A stretch of DNA of 64,000 nucleotides, taken from NCBI RefSeq assembly GCF_003984645.1, contig NZ_RWKI01000018.1, positions 1 through 64,000 on the forward strand, in the 5' to 3' direction. Below are positions 24,774-32,624 of this stretch, piece after piece. The translations under genes and the position numbers were made by a program. Numbering within the stretch: position 1 is the stretch's first letter; the number at the start of each line of letters is the position of its first letter. Under the pieces are notes generated by a model, which saw only the letters and a program-made list of their open reading frames with translations, was not told the DNA's origin and searched no databases. Source of the stretch: Variovorax sp. MHTC-1. GTDB lineage: Bacteria; Pseudomonadota; Gammaproteobacteria; Burkholderiales; Burkholderiaceae_C.

Positions 24774-25694
24774 TCAGCGGGTCGATGAAAGCTCGCCGGG
24801 ACTGCCGGCGGCGACGCTGCCCGGCTTGCAGGTCAGCACCAGGATGACGAGCGTGAGCACGTAGGGCACCGTGTTGAAGAGGTGGTAGCCCCAGCCCACG
24901 CCGATCGATTGCAACGCCGGCCCGATCGCGCCCGCGCCGCCGAAGAGCAGCGCCGCGCCGATGCAGCGCAGCGGACTCCAGCGCGCGAAGATGACCAGCG
25001 CCACCGCGATCAGCCCCTGCCCGCTCGAGATGCCCTCGTTCCAGCTGCCCGGATAGAAGAGCGTGAGCGAGGCGCCGCCCAGCCCGGCGATGAAGCCGCC
25101 CGCGGTAGTGGCCGCGATGCGCAGCCGCGCGACCGAGTAGCCGAGCGCGCGCGTCGCGTTGGCCGAATCGCCGGCCATGCGCACCAGCAGGCCGATGCGC
25201 GTGTGGGCAAAGGCCCACCAGAGCAGCAGCGCGATCGCGATGCCCACCGGCACCAGCGCATTGACCTGCAGCGCCGAGCGCACCACCGGGTTGTCGCTCC
25301 AGTCGCCGAGCGGGATCGCCGGCAGCTGCGGCGCCTGCGGCTGGATCAGCGGCTTGCCGAGATAGAACGCGAGGCCTGTGCCGAGCAGCATCAGCGCGAT
25401 GCCGGTCGCGACGTCGTTCACGCGATCCAGCGAGCAGAGCAAGCCATGCAGCAGCGCCAGCAGCGCGCCGGCCGCGGCGCCGACCAGGACGCCGAGCCAG
25501 GCCGAGCCGGTGAGCCAGGCGCCGCCGAAGGAAGCCATGGCCGACAGCACCAGCACGCCTTCGAGGCCGAGGTTGATGCGGCCCGATTTCTCGGTCAGGC
25601 ATTCGCCGAGGCTCACGAAGAGAAAAGGCGCGCCGACGCGCAAGGCGCCGCCGACGATGCCGGCCACGAGCGCGATCCACTGGTCGGCCGTCAT
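24774..25694 (-). CDS. ABC importer permease, BMP/nucleoside type (second subunit)
   Basis: 306-residue inner-membrane protein with about eight to ten hydrophobic helices. The GECLTEKSGRINLGLEGVLVLSAM opening is the hallmark of the smaller permease (YufQ/NupC-like) of BMP-type nucleoside importers. The EAA-like stretch GYSVARLRIAATTAGGFIAGLGGASLTLFYPG is also present. Start ATG 25694 overlaps the stop of the other permease as ATGA. Works with 25691-26770, the ATPase at 21452 and the binding protein at 26793. Confidence 0.92.
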   Translation of the reverse strand: MTADQWIALVAGIVGGALRVGAPFLFVSLGECLTEKSGRINLGLEGVLVLSAMASFGGAWLTGSAWLGVLVGAAAGALLALLHGLLCSLDRVNDVATGIALMLLGTGLAFYLGKPLIQPQAPQLPAIPLGDWSDNPVVRSALQVNALVPVGIAIALLLWWAFAHTRIGLLVRMAGDSANATRALGYSVARLRIAATTAGGFIAGLGGASLTLFYPGSWNEGISSGQGLIAVALVIFARWSPLRCIGAALLFGGAGAIGPALQSIGVGWGYHLFNTVPYVLTLVILVLTCKPGSVAAGSPGELSSTR

Positions 25695-26770
25695 ACGGCT
25701 CCCTTCTGCATCCGCGGCTGCGTCACCCGCGGCGCCCGGCTCTTCAGCAGGGCTTTCCAGTCCACCATGCGCAGCCCTTCGCTCGCCAGGATCAGCACGA
25801 AGGCCATGCCTTGCAGCACCAGCACCGACGCATCTGGCAAGCCGAGCCGCCGCTGCAGCAGGCTGCCGGCCGCACCGAAGCCGCCGAACAGGATCGCCAC
25901 CGGGATCACGGCCACCGGGTTGTGGCGTGCGATGAAGGACACCAGGATGCCGGCGTAGCCGTAGCCCGCGATCAGGGAGGCGTTGGCGTTGGTGTGCGCC
26001 GCTGCGACTTCGACCGCGCCGGCCAGGCCGGCACAGGCGCCGCCGAGGCCGCAGGCAGCCAGGATCAGCCGGCTCGCGGGCAAGCCGACCAGCTGCGCCG
26101 CGCGCGGATTGCCGCCCACCACGCGCACCGCGAAGCCCGAGACCGTGGCGCGCAGCCACAGCCCCGAGGCCAGGCAGGCCGCGATGCCGATCGCGAGCCC
26201 CCAATGCACGTCCGAGCCGCCGATGCCGCCGATCGCCAGCCCTTCCGCGAGCGAGCGCGTGGCCGGCTTGTTGAGGCTGGCCGGATCGCGTAGCGCGCCC
26301 TCGACCAGGTGCTTGAAAAGTCCGATCGCGACGTAGGCCAGCAGCAGGCTGCTGATGGTCTCGTTGATGCCGCGGTACTGGCGCAGCCAGCCGGCGAGCG
26401 CGATCCACAGCGCACCGGCCAGCGCGCCGGCGATGCAAAGGGCCACGGTGCCGGCGATGTTGGCCGGCAGCGGCAGCACATAGGGCAAGGCCGCGCATGC
26501 AAGGCCGCCGAGCACCACCGCGCCCTCGCCGCCGATGACGACCAGTCCGGCGCGCGCGGGGATCGCGACGCACAAGGCGGTGAGCATCAGCGGCGCGGCG
26601 CGTTGCAAGGTGTTCTGCCACGAGAACCAGTCGCCGAAGGCGCCCTTGAAGAGCGTGACCCAGGCCTCCAGCGGGCTCACGCCGGCGAACCAGACGAAGA
26701 CGCCGAACAAGAGCAGCGCCGCCGCAATGGCGAATACGGGCAAGGCGGCTTCCTTCAGTGCGCTGTGCAT
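25691..26770 (-). CDS. ABC importer permease, BMP/nucleoside type (first subunit)
   Basis: 359-residue multi-pass membrane protein. RAAPLMLTALCVAIPARAGLVVIGGEGAVVLGG and ISSLLLAYVAIGLFKHLVEGALRDP are characteristic of the larger permease of nucleoside-type importers, with the cytoplasmic loop VVGGNPRAAQLVGLPASRLIL that contacts the ATPase. Gap to the upstream binding-protein gene is 22 bp and the stop overlaps the next permease start. BMP-type importers carry nucleosides, purines and related heterocycles, so a ring-shaped or ureide-like nitrogen compound is plausible here. Confidence 0.92.
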   Translation of the reverse strand: MHSALKEAALPVFAIAAALLLFGVFVWFAGVSPLEAWVTLFKGAFGDWFSWQNTLQRAAPLMLTALCVAIPARAGLVVIGGEGAVVLGGLACAALPYVLPLPANIAGTVALCIAGALAGALWIALAGWLRQYRGINETISSLLLAYVAIGLFKHLVEGALRDPASLNKPATRSLAEGLAIGGIGGSDVHWGLAIGIAACLASGLWLRATVSGFAVRVVGGNPRAAQLVGLPASRLILAACGLGGACAGLAGAVEVAAAHTNANASLIAGYGYAGILVSFIARHNPVAVIPVAILFGGFGAAGSLLQRRLGLPDASVLVLQGMAFVLILASEGLRMVDWKALLKSRAPRVTQPRMQKGAV

Positions 26771-26792
26771 GATCGGCCTGAGAGTTATCGGG

Positions 26793-27908
26793 TCAGCCGA
26801 GGGAGCCGACGACGCCTTCCACGAGATAGTTCATCTTCTCGAGCTCGAGGTCCGTCTGCTTGAGCGCCTTGCCGGCCGGAATCACGACCCCACCCCTGTT
26901 GTCCTTCAACCCGCCCTGAAAGATGTCGAAGCTGCCCGCCATCATCTTGGCCTTGATCTCGTCGGCGTTCTTCTTCGCTGCGTCGCTCACCATCGGGCCG
27001 TAGGCCGACATCTTCACGTAGCCCTCCTTCAATCCGCCGCGCAGGAAGTTGGGATGCGGCTTGCCGCTCTGCGCCGCCTCAACCGCGGTCTTGTAGGCCG
27101 TGAGCCAGTTCCATTCGGCGCCGGTCAGGTAGGCGTTGGGCGCCAGCCTGGCCTGGCTCGCGTGGTAGCCGCAGACCATCTTGCCGCGCTTGGCGGCGGT
27201 CTCGACCACCACCTTGGGGCCGTCGACGTGCATCGTGAAGACGTCGCAGCCCTGGTCGGCGAGGCTGTTGGTGGCCTCCGCCTCCTTGACGGCCATCGAC
27301 CAGTCGCCGGTGAAGATCACACTGCAGGTGATGCCGGGCTTGACCGAGCGCGCGCCCATCGTGAAGGCGTTGATGTTGCGCAGCACCTGCGGAATGGGCT
27401 TGGCCGCGACGAAGGCGATCTTGTTGCTCTTGGTCATGTGGCCGGCGATCACGCCGTTCAGGTACTGGCACTCGTCGATGTAGCCGAAGAAGCTGCCGAC
27501 GTTCTTCGGATGCTTGCCCTCCGACCACAGGCCGCCGCAGTGCGAGAAGCGCACGTCGGGGTTCTTCGGCGCCACGGCCAGGATGTGCGGATCGAAGTAG
27601 CCGAAGGAGGTGGGGAACAGCAGCTTCGCGCCGTCCTGCGCGATCATGCCCGTCATGGTCTTCTGCACGGCCGCGGTCTCGGGCACGTTCTCTTCTTCCA
27701 CCAGCTTGATGCCGGGCATCTTCCTGAGCTCGGCCGCGGCCTGCGCATGCGCCTGGTTGTAGCCGTAGTCGTCGCGCGGGCCGACGTAGATCACGCCGAC
27801 GGTCAACGGCTTCTGCGCGTTCGCCAGCGCGCTCCAGCCGCCCAGCGTGGTGGCGGAGGCGAGTGCGGCTAGGGACTTGAGGGAATCGCGGCGGTTGAAC
27901 TGGCTCAT
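26793..27908 (-). CDS. BMP-family ABC substrate-binding protein
   Basis: 371-residue periplasmic protein with a twin-arginine-like signal (NRRDSLKSLAALASATTLGGWSALANA, read as a Tat leader). The mature part is a BMP/Med-family binding protein: GVIYVGPRDDYGYNQAHAQAAAELRK at the front, DGAKLLFPTSFGYFDPHILAVA, and GYIDECQYLNGVIAGHMTKSNKIAFVAAKPIPQV. The family binds nucleosides, purines and similar compounds. Its gene comes 39 bp after atzH and leads the second transport block of the operon. Confidence 0.92.
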   Translation of the reverse strand: MSQFNRRDSLKSLAALASATTLGGWSALANAQKPLTVGVIYVGPRDDYGYNQAHAQAAAELRKMPGIKLVEEENVPETAAVQKTMTGMIAQDGAKLLFPTSFGYFDPHILAVAPKNPDVRFSHCGGLWSEGKHPKNVGSFFGYIDECQYLNGVIAGHMTKSNKIAFVAAKPIPQVLRNINAFTMGARSVKPGITCSVIFTGDWSMAVKEAEATNSLADQGCDVFTMHVDGPKVVVETAAKRGKMVCGYHASQARLAPNAYLTGAEWNWLTAYKTAVEAAQSGKPHPNFLRGGLKEGYVKMSAYGPMVSDAAKKNADEIKAKMMAGSFDIFQGGLKDNRGGVVIPAGKALKQTDLELEKMNYLVEGVVGSLG

Positions 27909-27947
27909 GGTTGCTCCTGGAGGGTGGTTGGGACTGGGAAGGATCGA

Positions 27948-28328
27948 TCAGGCAAGCAGGCTCACGTGCGCGGCCACCACGCGCCAGCCTTGATTGGTGC
28001 GCATCCAGGTCTGGCTCTGGCGCCCGGTGTTCGCGCCGCCTTCGCGGCGGAACTCGATGTTGGCGGTGGCGAAGTCGCGGCCATAGCTGGTGATCACGGT
28101 GCGCAGCAGCTCGCGTGCCAGGCCCTGCGCCGGCCGTGCGGCGCGGAAGGCCTTGATGTCGTCGTAGCCGTAGAGGTTTTCGGTCGCGCCGTAGCGCAGC
28201 GTGTGCGGGCTGTCCCAGAACAGCTCGTCGAGCACCTCGACCTTGTTGTGAACCAGCGCGTCCTCGTAGCGGGCGAACGCGGCCACCACTTCGGCCAGCA
28301 CGTCGGGAAGGTTGATCGCGGGCGTCAT
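27948..28328 (-). CDS. atzH: AtzH/HpxZ-family protein (DUF3225)
   Basis: 126-residue NTF2-like protein: VVAAFARYEDALVHNKVEVLDELFWDSPHTLRYGATENLYGYDDIKAFRAARP and a conserved C-terminal WRVVAAHVSLL. This is the DUF3225 pattern shared by AtzH of the s-triazine operon of Pseudomonas ADP and HpxZ of purine catabolism operons; both accompany AtzE-type amidases. A hydrolytic or accessory role toward a carboxylated ureide has been proposed for the family. Here it directly follows an AtzE-like gene by 13 bp, reproducing the usual neighbourhood. Confidence 0.8.
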   Translation of the reverse strand: MTPAINLPDVLAEVVAAFARYEDALVHNKVEVLDELFWDSPHTLRYGATENLYGYDDIKAFRAARPAQGLARELLRTVITSYGRDFATANIEFRREGGANTGRQSQTWMRTNQGWRVVAAHVSLLA

Positions 28329-28341
28329 CGTTGGTCGTTCC

Positions 28342-29769
28342 TCATGCGAGAGAGGCGACGGGCGCCTGCGCCACGCCGGCAGATTCGAGCGCGGCGGCCA
28401 CGCGCAGCACCAGGTCCTCGCGCCAGGGCGCCGCGATCACCTGCACGCCGATCGGCAGGCTCGGATGCGCGCCCCACACAGGCACGGCGCACACCGGCAG
28501 GCCGATGCACGAGATGGGCTGGGTCAGCACGCCCATGTTGGGCCGCACCTGCACGCGCTGGCCGTTGAGCTCGAACCATTCGGCGCCGATGGGCGTGGCC
28601 GCGCAGGGCGTGGCCGCGGCGAGCAGGATGTCGAAGCGCTCGAAGACCCGTGCCGCCTGCTCGGCATAGAGGCGCCGCACGCGCTGCGCGCGCGCCACCC
28701 AGGCGGCCGGCAGCAGCGCGCCGGCCAGGAAGCGGTCGCGCGAGAGCGGCTCGAAGTCCTGCGCACGCGTACGCAAATCGGGCAGGTGCAGTGCCGCGCC
28801 TTCCGAGTTGGTGATCAGGAAGGCGGCGGCCCGCCCGGCCTCGACCATCGGCAGCTCGACGGTGCGGCTTGCGCCCAGCGCCTGGGCCACGGCGTCGACG
28901 GCGGCGAGCGCCTCGGGCTGCGCGCGCTGCCGGAACCAGCCGCCCAGCACACCGACGCGCAGGCCCTGCACGCCGCGCGACAGCAGGTTGACGACCGGCT
29001 CGCCGGCGCGCTGGGCGCAGCCGGGGTCGCGCGGGGGCAGGCGTTCCGGCCCCTGCATGGCGTCGTAGGCCAGCGCCAGGTCGCGCACCGAGCGCGCGAA
29101 GGGCCCGAGGTGGTCGAGGCTGGAGACGAAGGGATAGCTGCCGGTGCGCGGCAGGCGGCCGAAGGTGGGCTTGAGCCCGAACACGCCGTTGAGCGAAGCG
29201 GGCACGCGGATCGATCCATTGGTGTCGGAGCCGAGCGCGAGCGCCACCTGCCCCGCAGCGACGGCGGCACCGGAGCCGCCCGAGGAGCCGCCGGCGGTGC
29301 GGTCGAGATCGTGCGGGTTGTGGCTCGCGCCGACGTGGCTGTTCTCGGTCGTGAAGCCGTAGGCGTACTCGTCCATGTTGAGCGCGCCGACCAGCACCGC
29401 GCCGGCGCTCTCGAGCCGGCGCACCAGCGTCGCATCGCCGCGCGCCGGTTCGCGCTCGCGCTCGATCTTCGAGCCGGCCAGCGTGGGCAGGCCGGCGATG
29501 TCGAACAGGTTCTTGACCGCGAAGGGCACACCGAGCAGCGGCAGCTCGCGCGTTCGCACGCCATGCGTGGAGGCCAGCGAAGCATCGACCTGCCCCGCGC
29601 GGCGCAGCGCGCGCTCGCGAAGCACCTCGGTGAAGGCATTGACGCGGCCGTCGGTTGCGGCGATGCGATCCAGGCTGGCCTGCGCGAGCGCGACCGCGCT
29701 CACCGCGCCCGATCGCACCGCCTGCGCCATCGCGGCGGCATCCTGCTGCAGCAGGGCAGCGGGGGTCAT
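28342..29769 (-). CDS. atzE: AtzE-type amidase (carboxybiuret/ureide hydrolase, amidase-signature family)
   Basis: 475-residue amidase-signature enzyme. Catalytic residues of the Ser-Ser-Lys triad: K in GVPFAVKNLFD, the glycine/serine loop DRTAGGSSGGSGAAVAAG, and the serine in LGSDTNGSIRVPAS. NMDEYAYGFTTENSHVGASHNP is typical of the AtzE/HpxY group, which works as a complex with the small AtzG/HpxX protein, here encoded just upstream with an ATGA overlap. AtzE removes ammonia from 1-carboxybiuret; HpxY acts on oxalurate-type compounds. The substrate here is therefore a ureide but not fixed by sequence. Confidence 0.87.
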   Translation of the reverse strand: MTPAALLQQDAAAMAQAVRSGAVSAVALAQASLDRIAATDGRVNAFTEVLRERALRRAGQVDASLASTHGVRTRELPLLGVPFAVKNLFDIAGLPTLAGSKIEREREPARGDATLVRRLESAGAVLVGALNMDEYAYGFTTENSHVGASHNPHDLDRTAGGSSGGSGAAVAAGQVALALGSDTNGSIRVPASLNGVFGLKPTFGRLPRTGSYPFVSSLDHLGPFARSVRDLALAYDAMQGPERLPPRDPGCAQRAGEPVVNLLSRGVQGLRVGVLGGWFRQRAQPEALAAVDAVAQALGASRTVELPMVEAGRAAAFLITNSEGAALHLPDLRTRAQDFEPLSRDRFLAGALLPAAWVARAQRVRRLYAEQAARVFERFDILLAAATPCAATPIGAEWFELNGQRVQVRPNMGVLTQPISCIGLPVCAVPVWGAHPSLPIGVQVIAAPWREDLVLRVAAALESAGVAQAPVASLA

Positions 29770-29972
29770 GCGCCGGGCTCCGGCGGCACGACCGCCGAAA
29801 AGTGGAGCGCGGGTTCGTCGCGTTCGTTCAGCGGCACCGCATCCACCACCGCGGCGAGCTCGGCCGCCAGCGCGAAGTAGCGCAGCACGCCGGCGCGGTG
29901 GTCGGGCCGCAGCTTCAGATCGAGCGCGGCCGAGGCGGCATCGACGTAGGCTTCGATCTGCCGTGGCGTCAT
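29766..29972 (-). CDS. atzG: AtzG-like small subunit (DUF4089)
   Basis: 68-residue protein: PRQIEAYVDAASAALDLKLRPDHRAGVLRYFALAAELAAVVDAVPLNERDEPALHF. This is the DUF4089 pattern of AtzG/HpxX, a small protein related to GatC of the transamidosome that wraps around the AtzE amidase and is needed for its stability. It overlaps both neighbours by ATGA: the upstream ABC ATPase stop and the downstream atzE start. The short length and double coupling leave little doubt that it is a real gene. Confidence 0.85.
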   Translation of the reverse strand: MTPRQIEAYVDAASAALDLKLRPDHRAGVLRYFALAAELAAVVDAVPLNERDEPALHFSAVVPPEPGA

Positions 29973-30802
29973 CTCCTTACCTCCCGCTGGAAGATCTCGA
30001 GGCTCAGCTTCTTGGTGCCGATGAAGCTCGGCGCGCTCAGCGTCTCGAGCGTGCGCGGGCGCGCATCGGTGTAGTCGAGGATCTCGGCCACCCGGGTCGG
30101 CCGCTTGGTCAGCAGCAGCACCTGGTCGGCCAGGTACACCGCCTCCTCCAGGTCGTGCGAGACCAGCAGCATCGTGGTGCCGGTCTGCATGAAGACTTCC
30201 TGCAGCTTCTCGCGGATGAAGAGCGTCATCTCGAAGTCGAGCGCGGAGAAAGGCTCGTCGAGGAACAGCACCTCGGGGTTCGACGCCAGCGCACGCATGA
30301 TCGAGGCCGTCTGCTGCTGGCCGCCCGAGAGCTCGTACGGATAGCGATGCAGGTCGAACTTGACGTCGAAGGAAGCGACCAGCTCCGCCATGCGCCGGTC
30401 GACCTCGGCCTTGGAGCGCCCTTCGAGCTTGAGCGGGTAGGCGATGTTGTCGATGGTGCGCATCCATGGGAACATCGCTTCGCGATAGTTCTGGAACACG
30501 TAGCCGATCTTGGTGTCTTTCAGCGACTTGCCGTCGAACAGGATCTCGCCCGAGTCGATCGGGCTCAGCCCCGCGATCATGTTGATCAAGGTCGACTTGC
30601 CGCAGCCGTTGGGGCCGAAGACCGAGACGATCCTGTTCTTCGGAATGTCGAGATCGAAGTTCTCGTACAGCGGCCAGCCTGCGAAGTACTTGGTGAGGCC
30701 GCGGATGGTGATGTGGGTGCCGGCCGGGCCGGGCGCGAAGACGGGCTTCGGCACCTCGGCGTATACGGGGCCGTTGATCACGGCGTCGGTGGCGGCTCTC
30801 AT
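29969..30802 (-). CDS. ABC importer ATPase, nitrate/taurine/thiamine-precursor type
   Basis: 277-residue ATPase: Walker A GPNGCGKST, Q-loop VFQNYREAMFPWM, signature LSGGQQQTASIMRA, Walker B VLFLDEPFSALD, switch histidine in LLVSHDLEEA. The Q-loop with PWM/PWR and the sequence YPLKLEGRSKAEV place it with SsuB/TauB/NrtD-type importers. It energises the permease at 30799 and the binding protein at 31623, a complete importer encoded in order. Both ends overlap neighbours by ATGA. Confidence 0.93.
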   Translation of the reverse strand: MRAATDAVINGPVYAEVPKPVFAPGPAGTHITIRGLTKYFAGWPLYENFDLDIPKNRIVSVFGPNGCGKSTLINMIAGLSPIDSGEILFDGKSLKDTKIGYVFQNYREAMFPWMRTIDNIAYPLKLEGRSKAEVDRRMAELVASFDVKFDLHRYPYELSGGQQQTASIMRALASNPEVLFLDEPFSALDFEMTLFIREKLQEVFMQTGTTMLLVSHDLEEAVYLADQVLLLTKRPTRVAEILDYTDARPRTLETLSAPSFIGTKKLSLEIFQREVRR

Positions 30803-31620
30803 CTTCCGCTCCAGTGCACGATCCGGCGTTCTGCGACCAGGAAGAGGATGTTGAGCGCGTATCCCAACGCGCCGGCCGCGAGGATCGCCGCATACATGCT
30901 CTTGACGTTGAGCACCTGCTGCGCATCGATGATGCGGTGGCCCAGGCCGTTGTCGGAGCCGATGAACATCTCGGCCACGATCACGATCACCAGCGCCATC
31001 GAGACCGCCGAGCGCAGGCCGACGAAGGAAGGCTGCAGGCTCTCCCACACCAGCACGTCCTTGAAGATCTGCCAGCGCGAGGCGCCCATCACGCGCGCCG
31101 CCATCACGCGCTGCTTGCGCGCATTGATCACGCCGTAGGCGCTGTTGAAGACCACGATCAGGAGCGCGCCGAAGGCCGCGATCGCAACCTTGTTGACGTC
31201 CGACACGCCGAAGATCAGCAGGAACAGCGGGATCAGCGCCGATGACGGCGTGGAGCGGAAGAAGTCGATCAGGAACTCGACGCTGCGATACGCCTTTTCG
31301 TTGCTACCGAGCAGCACGCCCAGCGGCACGCCGATGGCCGCCGCGATCAGGAAGGCCTGCAGCGTGCGCCAGACCGTGACCGCGAAGTCCAGCAGCAGCG
31401 GTCCGCCGGCCAGGCCGGTGACCAGCGCCGCGATGGTGTCGGCCGGCGTCGGCAGCAGGATCGGCTTGATGAAGCCGAGCCGCACCACCAGGTCCCAGAG
31501 GATGAACAGCACGATGGGGCCGATGGCGGCCAGCCACGCACTCCATGACGATTTCTTCGGCGCCGACGAGGCGGCACCGGCAGCGGCCCAGGGCGAGGCA
31601 CTGGTGTTCGTCGCGGCCAT
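30799..31620 (-). CDS. ABC importer permease, nitrate/taurine type
   Basis: 273-residue inner-membrane protein with about six helices; WDLVVRLGFIKPILLPTPADTIAAL at the front and the EAA loop AARVMGASRWQIFKDVLVWESLQPSFVGLRSAVSMALVIVIVAEMF identify an SsuC/TauC-type permease. The N-terminal 30 residues are polar and alanine/serine-rich. It starts two bases after the binding-protein stop and overlaps the ATPase start. Confidence 0.93.
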   Translation of the reverse strand: MAATNTSASPWAAAGAASSAPKKSSWSAWLAAIGPIVLFILWDLVVRLGFIKPILLPTPADTIAALVTGLAGGPLLLDFAVTVWRTLQAFLIAAAIGVPLGVLLGSNEKAYRSVEFLIDFFRSTPSSALIPLFLLIFGVSDVNKVAIAAFGALLIVVFNSAYGVINARKQRVMAARVMGASRWQIFKDVLVWESLQPSFVGLRSAVSMALVIVIVAEMFIGSDNGLGHRIIDAQQVLNVKSMYAAILAAGALGYALNILFLVAERRIVHWSGR

Positions 31621-31622
31621 GT

Positions 31623-32624
31623 TCAGCCCTTGTAGAGCAGGCCTTCCACCGGCACCTTCTTCTCGAAGATGCCCTTCTCGGTGAACAGGTCGTAGAACTT
31701 CTGGAAGTAGGCGACGTCGCTCGGCTTGAACTCGTTGTAGAGCATGTACGAAGCCAGCGGCACCTCGGCCGTGAGCGCGCCCTCGATCGCGGTGTAGCCC
31801 TTCATGTGCTGCCGCGCATCGTCGGGCCTGGTGCGCACCAGCTCGACGCCGCGCGCATAGGCGGCAATGAATTTCTTCGTCGCTTCGGGATTCTTCCTGA
31901 TGAACTCGGTGGTCAGGCTGGCGGCGCCGCCGTGCCACGGCGCCATCGGGTCGCCGAGGATGTATTTCGCGACCACGCCGGCCTCGATCACGCGCGTGGT
32001 GCCGTTCATGCGGCCGACCGTGCCGGTGGGCTCGAGCGTGTAGCAGGCGTCGACCTGGCCCGCTACGAGCGCCGCCACGTGCTGGCCGATCGGCAGCTCG
32101 GAGACCGTCGCGCCGGTGGCGCCCGCGCGCTCCAGCATGGTCTTGCACAAGGTCATGTTCTGGATGCCGGGGCCGGACGCGACCTTCTTGCCCTTGAGCT
32201 CGGCCAGGGTCTGGATCGGACTGTCCTTGGCGACGATGAACTCGTCGAGCACGAACCTGGCGTTGCTCGGGTTGGTGCAGAAGATCTTGAAGAGGCCGGG
32301 CTGCGCGATCTCGCCGATCGCGAGGTTGGCCGAGCCGGTGCCGTTGGAGCTGCCGTCGCAGCGGCCCGAGAGCATCGCTTCCATCACCTGCTGCGCGCCG
32401 GCGAACTTGAGCGGCTCGACCTCCAGGCCGGCTTCCTTGAAGTAGCCGCGATCGATGGCCGCGAAGAAGGGCAGACCCGCCGCCACCGGCCAGTAGCCGA
32501 TGCGGGTCTTCGGCGTGGCCTGGGCGAGGACGACCGAAGGCGCGGCGAGCGCGGCGATGCCGGCGGCACCGGCTTGCAGCACGCGTCGCCGCGTTTGCGA
32601 GGGAATCGGTCGGCTGATGCTCAT
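31623..32624 (-). CDS. ABC substrate-binding protein, NMT1/SsuA-like
   Basis: 333-residue periplasmic protein with a twin-arginine leader (QTRRRVLQAGAAGIAALAAPSVVLAQ) and an SsuA/THI5-like mature domain: TRIGYWPVAAGLPFFAAIDRGYFKEAGLEVEPLKF, QQVMEAMLSGRCDGS, LAELKGKKVASGPG, GQVDACYTLEPTG. Family members bind sulfonates, nitrate, pyrimidine precursors or small organics. Its gene overlaps the stop of the AtzF-like gene by ATGA, so uptake and the last hydrolytic step are produced together. Confidence 0.92.
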   Translation of the reverse strand: MSISRPIPSQTRRRVLQAGAAGIAALAAPSVVLAQATPKTRIGYWPVAAGLPFFAAIDRGYFKEAGLEVEPLKFAGAQQVMEAMLSGRCDGSSNGTGSANLAIGEIAQPGLFKIFCTNPSNARFVLDEFIVAKDSPIQTLAELKGKKVASGPGIQNMTLCKTMLERAGATGATVSELPIGQHVAALVAGQVDACYTLEPTGTVGRMNGTTRVIEAGVVAKYILGDPMAPWHGGAASLTTEFIRKNPEATKKFIAAYARGVELVRTRPDDARQHMKGYTAIEGALTAEVPLASYMLYNEFKPSDVAYFQKFYDLFTEKGIFEKKVPVEGLLYKG

